Positions 25,671-34,330 of a stretch of 64,000 bases of DNA are shown here, piece by piece. The DNA comes from Anammoximicrobium sp964486845 (GTDB taxonomy: Bacteria; Planctomycetota; Planctomycetia; Pirellulales; Pirellulaceae). The DNA is taken from the NCBI GenBank assembly GCA_964486845.1, contig CAZAQY010000001.1:38548-102547 (forward strand), read 5' to 3'. Each line of letters begins with the position of its first letter. Within the stretch, counting starts at the first letter, position 1. Position numbers and translations under genes: made by a program. The notes beneath the pieces were generated by a model, which had not been told where the DNA came from, did no database searches, and worked only from the letters and a program-made list of their open reading frames with translations.

Positions 25671-27482
25671 CTATCGGAACACTATGTACAGCACGATGAA
25701 CGTAGCGACGACGACGGCCGACAGGACGCGGTAGTTGCCCAGGCCGCGCCCGTGGGCTTCGCCACGCAACGGCTCCCGCCAATCCTCCCAGACCAGCAAC
25801 TTGGCCTCCTCTTTGAGCGGCGCCGGAAAGACGTGCGAAGCGATGACGGCGATCACACCGCAGAGCACGCACAGGTAGAACGAGGTGATCATCGAGGTCA
25901 GTTCCATCCCGGTCAGACTCTGGTGCCATGTCAGGACGAAATTCCAACCCGTATGTTCCTTGAACAACTCCAGGAAGAAGATCGCCACGCCGATCAAATT
26001 GCCGGCGACCAGCGCCAGGTAAGCCGCCGGCCCTGTCGCACGCTTCCAGAAGACGCCCAACAAGAACACGGCGGTGATCGGCGGAGCGACGTAGCAAATC
26101 AAATCGGTCAGCGCCTGAAAGACCGTGTCTTTCTGTCCGAAGATCGGCGAGGAAACGATGGCCAGCACGGTTCCGACCACGGTCGTGATCTTGCCGACCA
26201 CGACCAGCTGGTGATCGGTCGTCGCGGGCCGGTAGCGCTTGACAATGTCGTACGCGAACAGCGTGGCCGTCGAGTTCAAGGCGGCCGAACAAGTCTGCAT
26301 CGCGGCAGCCAGCATGGCCGCGGTTACCAGCCCCTTCAGCCCCCAAGGCAGCATGTGCGTGATCATGAACGTGTAGGTGTCGGCCGGAACCTTGGGGGCC
26401 TGGCCGTTGAATACTGGAGCGCCTTGTTGCACCAACGCCACGCAGATCACGCCCGGCAGGACGAACAAGAACACCGGCAGGATCTTGAGGAACGAACAGA
26501 ACAGCGGGCCCAGGCGGGCCTGCTTCTCGTCGCGGGCCGCCAGCACCCGCTGGACGATCGTCTGATCGCAGCACCAGTACCAGATGCCGATGACGGGATA
26601 GCCCAGCAGAATCCCGTACCAAGGCTGCTTGCTGGGATCGCCCGCGCTGCGCAGGATCGAAAGAAAATTGGCCGTGGACCAGTTGCAGCAGATTTTGGGG
26701 TCCGCGGCTTCTGCCAACGGATGGGGACAAATGGCCAGCGTGTGGGTCAATTCCGACCAGCCGCCGACGTGGTAGTAGCCTACCGCCGTGATGCACACGG
26801 CGCCGATCAGCAACAGGATCGTCTGGATGCTCTCCGTCCAAACCACGGCGAGCAGCCCGCCGATCATGGTGTAGATTCCCGTGAACCCGGCCAGCACGAT
26901 GATGAAGAACATCATCGGATCCAGGCCGAGGATGGTGGAACTCGGGTCGATGCCCAAGATGCCGCGGAGCACCAGCGCGGCCGTGTACAGCGCCACGCCG
27001 ATGTGGATCACGACCGCCGAGAAGATCGAGACGACGGTCAGCCAGTCGCGGCAGTGACGGTTGAAGCGACGTTCCAGGAAATCGGGCAGCGTGGGCACCC
27101 GCGAGCGCAGGTACAGCGGGGCGAAAAACAACGAGAGCAGGACCAGCGTGAAGCCGGCCATCCACTCGAAGTTGCCGTACACCATGCCGTACTTGTAGGC
27201 CGTCTCGGAAAGGCTGACTAGGTGGACGGTCGAGATGTTGGCCGCGAACATGGCCAGGCCGATCACCGGCCAGCCCAACGTATTGCCGGCCAGAAAGTAG
27301 TGGCTGCCCTCGCCCGCTTTGGCGCGGAACTGCCTGGCATAGCAGCCCAACCCCACGACGGCCACCAAATAGACCACCACAATCGAAAGATCAAACCACG
27401 AGAAGTCGGAAGAAATCAAGGCAGCACCCCGTTTCGCATGCGTGACTGCACCAGACCATTCAGTCCCCGTCTGAAACTTCAT
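25671..27482 (-). CDS. Sodium/solute symporter (SSS family)
   Basis: About 603 residues from ATG 27482, with some 13-14 membrane helices. FSWFDLSIVVVYLVAVVGLG is the first helix. FLAGNTLGWPVIGLAMFAAN, LPDFLERRFN and GFTGIYTMIGGLLAVVWTES are typical SSS/SGLT-type segments. It imports a sugar or another small organic solute with sodium. The start is uncertain: no good Shine-Dalgarno is seen, and an earlier start at 27836 would add about 118 residues that do not resemble the family. The neighbours give no hint of the substrate. Confidence 0.9.
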   Translation of the reverse strand: MKFQTGTEWSGAVTHAKRGAALISSDFSWFDLSIVVVYLVAVVGLGCYARQFRAKAGEGSHYFLAGNTLGWPVIGLAMFAANISTVHLVSLSETAYKYGMVYGNFEWMAGFTLVLLSLFFAPLYLRSRVPTLPDFLERRFNRHCRDWLTVVSIFSAVVIHIGVALYTAALVLRGILGIDPSSTILGLDPMMFFIIVLAGFTGIYTMIGGLLAVVWTESIQTILLLIGAVCITAVGYYHVGGWSELTHTLAICPHPLAEAADPKICCNWSTANFLSILRSAGDPSKQPWYGILLGYPVIGIWYWCCDQTIVQRVLAARDEKQARLGPLFCSFLKILPVFLFVLPGVICVALVQQGAPVFNGQAPKVPADTYTFMITHMLPWGLKGLVTAAMLAAAMQTCSAALNSTATLFAYDIVKRYRPATTDHQLVVVGKITTVVGTVLAIVSSPIFGQKDTVFQALTDLICYVAPPITAVFLLGVFWKRATGPAAYLALVAGNLIGVAIFFLELFKEHTGWNFVLTWHQSLTGMELTSMITSFYLCVLCGVIAVIASHVFPAPLKEEAKLLVWEDWREPLRGEAHGRGLGNYRVLSAVVVATFIVLYIVFR

Positions 27483-28032
27483 CGCAAGGGTGGCTGAAAC
27501 GCTTGAGTCCGAGCCGATCCATCCGTAGCACAATTCCCGAACAGAGCGCCGTGCCGTCTCAAGTCTAAGAACTGGGGTTGGCGAAAACCAGTCGCCATGG
27601 GGAATTCCGGCCGTCCGTAGACGCTCGAACCCTGGTACCACCGGGCCGCGGTGGTGATTTGGCCGCGGTCGAAGCATTTCCACGTCTTGTGCAGTGCCGG
27701 CACGGACGCGTCCAATGGCGGCCTGAGACCGCTGGTCAAACGGCTGAAACGCGCGACCAAGGCCCAACGCGAGAAACTGCGCCGTGAATGTCTTGCGTTT
27801 GCGTCGGCCATCATTGATTCGTGGGCGCCCGGCCACCGTGGCTACCCGTTGGACAAGACGGACCGCGTTGACCGCAACGTGTTTCCGGACTTGCTCTGCC
27901 AGCGGGATGACGTGGAAAATCCCGACGGCTTCGGTCTTGAGCCGCTACCGCAGGGATAGGCGAACGCCGCGCGGATGCCCACCGCTTGCCGGTGGCATGT
28001 TCACAACCGAGCCGGTGCTGTTCGACACGATC
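27483..28032. other. 550-bp spacer without a convincing gene
   Basis: Between the symporter start and the end of the ceramidase-like gene. Open frames exist on both strands, for example a plus-strand frame ending at 27959 with GLRPLVKRLKRATKAQREKL, but none has a good ribosome site or a recognisable motif. It may hold a decayed gene. Confidence 0.4.
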
Positions 28033-28528
28033 TCACTCTTCCTTCGCGAGTTCCGTGAGCATGGCCAGCAAGTTGTCGGTGAGGATGACCGAAGCGTCTT
28101 CCTGGACCCGGTTGGTGCCCAGCCACGTCTCGTAGCCGCCGAGCTTGTGCTGTTCGGGCGTCGGCAGATAGCCGTTGGCGCCGTTGGCGATTCCCAGGAC
28201 CATCGTTTTCGGGAAGGGGCTGCGGCGTTTGATGTCCAGGCCGATCTCGGCGAAGGCTTCAAACGGAATGGCACACACGCCCAGGTCGCCGATCCTTATG
28301 GCCTGGAGCGGCACGGTCAACGTCTCGTCCGCCTCGGCGAGGGACAGCACCCTCCGCGCGTAAGCATCGGCCAATCGCGGCAGCTTGGCGAGTTCAGCTT
28401 CGTCTTTGATGGCGAGGACAGCTTTGGCCCGCTCGATCTGCTGAGCGGTCGGACGCCGCACGCGCAGCGTGATTTCGCGCTGGATCATCCCCAGGCGTGC
28501 GTCCGCGCGGTGGGCGCCGATGCCGGAC
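28033..28528 (-). CDS. Neutral/alkaline ceramidase-like protein, C-terminal part
   Basis: About 165 residues up to the stop at 28033; the 5' part is lost in the assembly gap. LQAIRIGDLGVCAIPFEAFAEIG, MVLGIANGANGYLPTPEQHK and GGYETWLGTNRV match the end of neutral/alkaline non-lysosomal ceramidase-like proteins, and the same layout is seen in the complete homologue at 42447 (RIGDFVLVTFPGELSVQVG; GCTNGYIYYTPTAEQ). Such planctomycete proteins are usually exported, and their substrate is rarely known. The sequence just beyond the gap does not look like the N-terminus, so at least 1 kb is missing. Confidence 0.75.
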
Positions 28529-28628
28529 NNNNNNNNNNNNNNNNNNNNNNNNNNNNNNNNNNNNNNNNNNNNNNNNNNNNNNNNNNNNNNNNNNNNNNNN
28601 NNNNNNNNNNNNNNNNNNNNNNNNNNNN
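28529..28628. other. Assembly gap (100 N)
   Basis: Exactly 100 N, the conventional scaffold filler for a gap of unknown length. It interrupts the ceramidase-like gene. Features on either side should not be assumed to be 100 bp apart. Confidence 0.98.
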
Positions 28629-28689
28629 CATGCTGCGGGAAAGCGAAAGACTCGCGGTCTCTGTATGGCGGGATGGTCAGCCAACATTT

Positions 28690-28718
28690 CTCTGTCACCC
28701 CATCTTTCTGTCAGCTTC
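28690..28718 (-). repeat. GACAGAAAGATG-type intergenic repeat, copy 2 (inverted)
   Basis: Reads tctgtcaccccatctttctg followed by tcagcttct, the complement of the words at 15250-15287 and 50216-50289. It sits beside the gap and before the end of the PPC gene, so a partner arm may be hidden in the gap. Confidence 0.45.
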
Positions 28719-28803
28719 TCCGACCTTTCTGAGAAATACGCCGAAGTGGCGAGCCAGCGGCTGCGATCTCTTGGCGTAGTCCCAGATGTCGCGCAGGCTT
28801 GCT

Positions 28804-30978
28804 TCACTGCACCGCTTCGCATTCCGCGACCTTGCGGGCGTAGAATTCGTCGGTCAGCAGCCACTCTTCGTACAGTCCTTTGAGCTGCCGCAGACGTCCG
28901 GTGACTTGGCCCTTGGCGAACTTGGGGGCTTCGCCTGTCGGCGGCCTGGTTGCGGCAGCCTCGGCAATCGCCGGGGGCAGGACGCGTTTGGGCGGAGGCT
29001 CGTAGGCCGGGTCATAGACCCAGGCCAGCAGGTCCTCGGCGGGCACCAGATGCCGCCACAGGAACGCCTGCATCCTGTCTTCGGCCGGCACGGCTTGGCG
29101 AACGATCTCGCGATCCTGGATGGTCGCGAGGCCCTCGACGACCAGCCTGACTGGTTGTTTCGTCGCTGTTACGGTGGTTCGCACCGCCAGCCGAGCGATG
29201 GGCTCTTTTGCCGTCAGAACGACGGGCGCAGCGAAGAAACCTTCCGGCGGGTCTTTCAGGCCCAGTTTGATGTCTCCGGTGAATCCATCTTTACGGAGGG
29301 CATACACGCTAAGCGAGGCGGCGGCCCTGCCTCGCATCGCCACGCAGGAGGGCACCACGCGCAACGCAAAATCGGGGTGGGGCGGGCTGAGCCGCAGCCG
29401 GTACGCGTACGCTTCGCCGCCTTGGCGGGCAGCGTCCGTCAGGTGTACGAAGTACGTTCCGTCCGCAGGCAGTTGGACCATGAGATACGAGTCCGCATGG
29501 TGCGTGTTGATCCCTCCGCCAGCGTCCTCGTGATCGTCGTTAAAGGCCAACAGCTTGCCGGCGGAATCGGTGATTTTGAGCATGGAATCCAAGGGGGAAT
29601 CGAGCCGCCGCGCCGTCACTTCGGCCACGATCTTGTCGCCGGCACGCCCCTCGAACTGGTACACATCCTGGTCGCCCGCACGATCCATGCGCCCGTTGAC
29701 GATGACCGGAAGCTCGACTTGATGCGCGTTGGACGAGACGCTGTTGGGTTCCTGCTCCAAGCATTCCGGCAGTGTGTCCAGCGCGAGAGGCAGACGGTTG
29801 GCAACGAATCCGTCCTTGGTTGCGGCCACCAGGTGGACACCGGACTTGGCGTCCGCGGGAGGCAGCATCAAGTCGGCCAGATCCAAGTTCCAGCCCTGCA
29901 TCTCGATCTTTCTGGGCGTTCCCACCTGGCCGCCCAACGGGAAAATGCTCGTTACCAGCGGCAGTTCGCCGATGGTCACGCGATACACGAAGTCCTCGCG
30001 TCCGCGATAGATGGCATCGGTGATGCTGAACAAGTACTCGCCGTCTTCGGGCACTTCGAAGAGCAGGGTGGGGTCCGGTTTGAAATGGAAATCGTCGTTA
30101 TACGCCAACTCCTGTCCCCTGGCGTCGGAGACGGCAATGACGGGTTGAAACCAGCCGGGAACGGCGTCGGCAAGGAACGGGACCAACTGCCGTGCCGCGA
30201 CGGAGAGTACCAGCCGCTGTCCCTTGCGGGCCTCGAACCGGTACCAATTCACTTCGCCCGTGGCGACTTGGCCGTTGGCGACGCACGGCAACGTAATGCG
30301 CTGTTCGATCTCCTCTTCGGGCCTCTTGCGGAGGGCCAGTTCCTCCTTGCCGAGCACCTGAAGTTCGCTCGTCCGCATGGGCTTGCGGGAGAATTCAGGC
30401 AGCTGGCCGACGTGAAACACCAGCGGGTTCGTGACGCCGCGGGGCGTTGCCAGCCGCAATTCCCGAGCGCCCGGTTCTGCATCGGGAGCAATCGTTACTT
30501 CGAGAAAAACGAGGCTGGAGATCGAAGCGCAGGCCGGCCGGTTGACGTAGGCGGCCAGCCTTTTTTCGAGGTTTTCGAGCATCTTCAGCGTTGCGGGGTC
30601 CGGCGGCGGAACATCTTGCTTCGGCCTGGTCAGTTTCGGCCTGCCCTGCTTCGCCCGCTCGCGCCCTCCTTGCCCCGTTCGCGTGGACCGCCTCAATTCG
30701 TTCAATTGCTCCCTCATGAGCGAAGCATCCTGAGGCCCGATTTTCCGAAAGTACTTCACCACCTTGGCGGAAACCCCCTCGCCCGTCACGAGCACCTGGT
30801 TGACGCCGTCCAACCCCTGTCCGCCCAGATTGACCTGAAACGTCGTGCCCTGCTGACCTCCGGCAGGATAGACAAACCCGATGTACGATCCGGCCTGTCT
30901 GGTCTGTCCATGAGCCGAGGATACCAGGGCCAGCAATCCGGCCAATCCCCAGATCGGCAGCCATCGAACGTGGTTCAT
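28804..30978 (-). CDS. Exported PPC-domain protein, cassette 1
   Basis: 724 residues with a signal peptide (MNHVRWLPIWGLAGLLALVSSAHGQ). SYIGFVYPAGGQQGTTFQVN opens a conserved N-terminal domain. Two bacterial pre-peptidase C-terminal (PPC) type beta-sandwich units follow: one at GEVNWYRFEARKGQRLVLSV...FHFKPDPTLLFEVPEDGEYL, the second at DQDVYQFEGRAGDKIVAEVT...DSYLMVQLPADGTYFVHLTD. The end, LRQLKGLYEEWLLTDEFYAR, is shared with its paralogue at 34331. PPC domains usually bind or guide partners outside the cell. It follows the DUF1501 gene by 12 nt and ends cassette 1. AGGGAG precedes the start. Confidence 0.9.
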   Translation of the reverse strand: MNHVRWLPIWGLAGLLALVSSAHGQTRQAGSYIGFVYPAGGQQGTTFQVNLGGQGLDGVNQVLVTGEGVSAKVVKYFRKIGPQDASLMREQLNELRRSTRTGQGGRERAKQGRPKLTRPKQDVPPPDPATLKMLENLEKRLAAYVNRPACASISSLVFLEVTIAPDAEPGARELRLATPRGVTNPLVFHVGQLPEFSRKPMRTSELQVLGKEELALRKRPEEEIEQRITLPCVANGQVATGEVNWYRFEARKGQRLVLSVAARQLVPFLADAVPGWFQPVIAVSDARGQELAYNDDFHFKPDPTLLFEVPEDGEYLFSITDAIYRGREDFVYRVTIGELPLVTSIFPLGGQVGTPRKIEMQGWNLDLADLMLPPADAKSGVHLVAATKDGFVANRLPLALDTLPECLEQEPNSVSSNAHQVELPVIVNGRMDRAGDQDVYQFEGRAGDKIVAEVTARRLDSPLDSMLKITDSAGKLLAFNDDHEDAGGGINTHHADSYLMVQLPADGTYFVHLTDAARQGGEAYAYRLRLSPPHPDFALRVVPSCVAMRGRAAASLSVYALRKDGFTGDIKLGLKDPPEGFFAAPVVLTAKEPIARLAVRTTVTATKQPVRLVVEGLATIQDREIVRQAVPAEDRMQAFLWRHLVPAEDLLAWVYDPAYEPPPKRVLPPAIAEAAATRPPTGEAPKFAKGQVTGRLRQLKGLYEEWLLTDEFYARKVAECEAVQ

Positions 30979-30990
30979 GTTTCGCTCCCT

Positions 30991-32364
30991 TTACATGATC
31001 TCTGTCAACAATCCGCCCGACTTGGCCCCTTCCGCCGCCGAGGGCAGCACGTGAGCATCCAAGCCCATGGGATGGGGCAACTTGCCGTTGGGGTCGATGC
31101 CGGCCAGTTGGTAGATACTGCCCAGCAGGTCCACGGGATAGACGGGCCGGTCCTTGACGACCTCGGCCTTTTCATCCGACGAACCGACGACGCACCCGCC
31201 CTTGAATCCGCCGCCGGCGACCAGGACGGTGAAGACCTTCCCATAGTGGTTACGGCCGCCGTTCCAAGGCGGCTGCCAGTCCACCTTGGGCCCTCGGCCG
31301 AACTCGCCGCAGCACCAGACGACGGTGCTTTCCAGCAAGCCATGATCGTGCAAATCCTGCAGCAGCATCGCCAGGCCTTGGTCCAGTTGCGGGCACTGGC
31401 GGCGCATGGTCTCGAAGTGCCTGCTGTGGGTGTCCCAGCCTCCAGGGTAGTTGATGACGACATAGGGGACGCCCGCTTCGACCAACCGCCGCGCGACCAG
31501 GCATTCTTGGCCGAAGGTATGGCGACCATACCGGTCCCGCAACTCCGGCTTTTCCTTGGAGAGATCGAAAACCTCTTTGCCGGCCCCCAAGATCAACTCA
31601 TAGGCCTGCTTCTTGGCCTCCGCGGCAGCAGCCAATTGGCTGCTGTCCGCCATCGCCTTGGCCATCGTGTCCATCTTGTCCAGCAAATCGCGGCGGGCCT
31701 TCTGCCGGTCGTCTGTGATGCTCCGGGCGACAACCCCCTCGACCTCGAACCGCTCTGCGCTGGGGTCGCCGCCGGTGGCAAACGGCTTGAACTTCGGGCC
31801 CAGAAAACCCTCCTCGGAAAACCGGCCCTGGGCCCGCGTCAGCACGACATACGGCGGAATCAGGCCCTCGTATCCGCGGCTCTTGAAGAACGCAAACACG
31901 GCGCCGATGCTCGGATAAGCCAACCGTTCGCCGGGCGCGTGCCCGGTCTGCATCAGGTAGGCCGCCGTCTCATGACCGTTGTTGCCGTGCGTCATGCTGC
32001 GGATGAGGGCATATTTGTCGGCCTGTTTCGCCAGTTCAGGAAACAGAGCGCCGAGTTGGATGCCAGGAACGTTCGTGGGAATGACCGCCGAGAACTCTCC
32101 CATGTAGTCGCGGCCGGAATCCGGCTTGGGGTCCCACGTGTCGTTGTGCGACATGCCGCCCCACAAGAAAATCTGAATGACCGACCTGGCTTTGACTTTC
32201 GCTGCGGCCGGTCTGACGGCCTGATCCGGCTGCGGTTCAGCGGCCAAGGCCGCTGAGCCCAGACCCTTGGCCAGCATCAACCCCGCCGCGCCGTACAGGC
32301 CCCGCTGCAACGTCTCGCGCCGGGTAATTCCTCGTGCGATGTCGGAAGTGTCATTCGTGTTCAT
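30991..32364 (-). CDS. DUF1501 twin-arginine exported protein, cassette 1
   Basis: 457 residues. ITRRETLQRGLYGAAGLMLAKG is a twin-arginine signal. The DUF1501 domain, which has an alkaline-phosphatase/sulfatase-like fold, shows IQIFLWGGMSHNDTWDPKP, ALIRSMTHGNNGHETAAYLM, VINYPGGWDTHS and VVWCCGEFGRGPKVDW. The reaction is unknown. It lies between the DUF1549 and PPC genes with gaps of 9 and 12 nt, and is closely similar to the paralogue at 36854. AGAGGT precedes ATG 32364. Confidence 0.93.
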   Translation of the reverse strand: MNTNDTSDIARGITRRETLQRGLYGAAGLMLAKGLGSAALAAEPQPDQAVRPAAAKVKARSVIQIFLWGGMSHNDTWDPKPDSGRDYMGEFSAVIPTNVPGIQLGALFPELAKQADKYALIRSMTHGNNGHETAAYLMQTGHAPGERLAYPSIGAVFAFFKSRGYEGLIPPYVVLTRAQGRFSEEGFLGPKFKPFATGGDPSAERFEVEGVVARSITDDRQKARRDLLDKMDTMAKAMADSSQLAAAAEAKKQAYELILGAGKEVFDLSKEKPELRDRYGRHTFGQECLVARRLVEAGVPYVVINYPGGWDTHSRHFETMRRQCPQLDQGLAMLLQDLHDHGLLESTVVWCCGEFGRGPKVDWQPPWNGGRNHYGKVFTVLVAGGGFKGGCVVGSSDEKAEVVKDRPVYPVDLLGSIYQLAGIDPNGKLPHPMGLDAHVLPSAAEGAKSGGLLTEIM

Positions 32365-32373
32365 GGCGAACCT

Positions 32374-34080
32374 CTAGTGGCGGTAAAGGAACTCAGTGTT
32401 ATTGATCAGGCCCCAGGTGATATCCAACCAGTCATTCCGCTGCTTCGCGGCGTTCGGGCGAGTCGCCGCGCCACCGGAGCTGCTGTACTGAAGGGCCGAT
32501 TTCATCTCCTCGGCCGTCGGACGACGCGAAAGCACGGTCAGATAAAGCTCTTCGAGGAGTTCTTCGGGGTTTCGGCTGCCGACAATCAAGACTTCTCTCA
32601 GTTTGGGACTTTGTTCGAGCTTCTGCTGGATTGTGCTCGAATTCAGCATGTGCAGCCATTGGGCGGGGACCGGTTTGTTGTCGCGTTCGTTTTCCATGCC
32701 GGTCGCCCGCGCCGAACGGCCGAACAACGTCAGGAAAGAACTGGAGATGCTGCCGTCTGCGATCGCGATGGCGCGCATGTCGCGCGGGATGTTCGTAAAC
32801 GGTTCCGGAATGGGGCTGCTGTAGAAATCCGACGTGCCGGTGATGCTGTTGACCGCGTCGATCAAGACCTCGGCCTCCAAGCGGCGGATCGGGTAGCTCG
32901 CGAAATTTGCCTCGGCTTCAGGCGTGTTGAAGCGGGGCGTGGAGGAAAACTGATAAGTGCGGGAGTTCAAGATCAGACGATAGAGCCGTTTGAGATCGTA
33001 GCCGCTGCCGGCGAACTCCTTTTCCAGGTACGCCAGCAACTGAGGATTGCTGGGCGGATTGTCCTCGCGGATGTCGTCCGGCTCGTGGATGATGCCCCGT
33101 CCCAACAGCCAGGCCCAGACGCGGTTCACGATGTTGCGTTTGAACCAGGGGTTCTTCGGAGAAATCAGCCAATCCGCAAAAACCTGCCGCGGATCCCGGT
33201 CAGGGGGGATCAGGATCTCGATTCCGTCGGGAAGAACGGCCGTCAACGGACCACCGTCGGTTGGGGGTTCCGCCGCCGCTTCCGGCTCGGCACCAGGCCC
33301 CTTTACGACCGCGATGACCGCGTCCCGTCCGGGTGCGATGCTGGTCGGAACCTTGCTGGACTTGAGCGGATCCCAGAAGACGATTTCTTCCTTCCATTCG
33401 CTGGTGGGCTTGTAGCCGATCTGCGAGAAGAAGGCGGCCATGCCCTTCAAGCGATCTTCAGGCCAGGCGTCGGTGCGCGTCCCCATGAACGTCAACGCCA
33501 CAGCGCTGGCGACGGTCTCCGGCGTTTTGCTTTGAACCGCGCGGTAGAAATTCACCGGTCCGACGCGAAAGTTGCTGCCGCTGGAGGTCAGCATCTCCCG
33601 GACGAACTGATCGTACGGCTTGTTGGCCGACAAGGAGGCCAGCACCCAACGATGGTACGCTTGGGCCGCGTTGGGCCACAAATTGACGGGGAATTCCGCC
33701 TTGATCCGCAGGATGTCGCTCCATTTCATGGCCCAGTAAACGGCGAATTCACTCCGCGCCAGCAAGCGGTCGATCAAGGCACTTCGCTTGTTCTCAGTGT
33801 CCGGATCCCGAAGGAACTCCCGGACCTCGTCCACCGTAGGCAGCGTGCCGATCACGTCCAGATAAGCGCGGCGGACAAACACCGCGTCGGAGCACAAAAC
33901 GGGCTGGATGTCCAGCGAGGACAGCTTGGCAAAAACCAACCGATCGATCTCGCCTGCGGGTTTGGGCCGGATCGGGCTTTCGAAAACGTTCGTCGCCGAC
34001 TCCGCCGCGGTAGCTCCCCCCGTGAAGGCCATAAGGACGAGCGCTGGAAGGAACGATGATTTCATGCTTTTCAGCTCCAT
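32374..34080 (-). CDS. DUF1549/DUF1553 exported protein, cassette 1
   Basis: 568 residues from ATG 34080 (AAGGTGA 7 nt upstream), with a signal peptide ending near ATAAE. DRLVFAKLSSLDIQPVLCSD and VFVRRAYLDVIGTLPTVDEV are the DUF1549 domain; NRVWAWLLGRGIIHEPDDIR, NPPSNPQLLAYLEKEFAGSG and YPIRRLEAEVLIDAVNSITG are DUF1553. The order is canonical for Planctomycetes, but no cytochrome-c CxxCH is present, unlike many relatives. Function unknown. It is the first gene of cassette 1 in transcription order (DUF1549, DUF1501, PPC). Compare the larger paralogue at 38444. Confidence 0.92.
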   Translation of the reverse strand: MELKSMKSSFLPALVLMAFTGGATAAESATNVFESPIRPKPAGEIDRLVFAKLSSLDIQPVLCSDAVFVRRAYLDVIGTLPTVDEVREFLRDPDTENKRSALIDRLLARSEFAVYWAMKWSDILRIKAEFPVNLWPNAAQAYHRWVLASLSANKPYDQFVREMLTSSGSNFRVGPVNFYRAVQSKTPETVASAVALTFMGTRTDAWPEDRLKGMAAFFSQIGYKPTSEWKEEIVFWDPLKSSKVPTSIAPGRDAVIAVVKGPGAEPEAAAEPPTDGGPLTAVLPDGIEILIPPDRDPRQVFADWLISPKNPWFKRNIVNRVWAWLLGRGIIHEPDDIREDNPPSNPQLLAYLEKEFAGSGYDLKRLYRLILNSRTYQFSSTPRFNTPEAEANFASYPIRRLEAEVLIDAVNSITGTSDFYSSPIPEPFTNIPRDMRAIAIADGSISSSFLTLFGRSARATGMENERDNKPVPAQWLHMLNSSTIQQKLEQSPKLREVLIVGSRNPEELLEELYLTVLSRRPTAEEMKSALQYSSSGGAATRPNAAKQRNDWLDITWGLINNTEFLYRH

Positions 34081-34330
34081 GCAAAGGTCACCTTGCGGCG
34101 ATCGGCGACCGCGGGGGGCGTGATTCAATTCGGGATTCCCGTTCGTCCGGAGCCCGCAGCCGTTCGCGCCCAGAACGGCTATCATGCTACCACACCCCCC
34201 CCCGCATTTTAGCAACTCGGTCCAGTCGCCAAAGAATCTCTGGGGTGCCAAGATCGCACCCCGGCGAACCTGTCTTCGAGCATCAAGAAGCCTTCAGCTG
34301 GCCATTCGGCAGCCTCCTCCTCGCCCGTTC

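Noticed and set aside
27578..27959. Small plus-strand frames between the symporter and the ceramidase-like gene
   Set aside because: No ribosome site and no recognisable motif; they may be remnants but cannot be supported as genes.
28786..32256. A 1156-codon open frame on the plus strand
   Set aside because: It is antisense to the PPC and DUF1501 genes, has no family motif and follows the third-position GC bias of the real genes on the other strand. The same holds for the long frames at 292-1944, 12955-14571, 32377-34059, 36914-39682 and 25620-27221.
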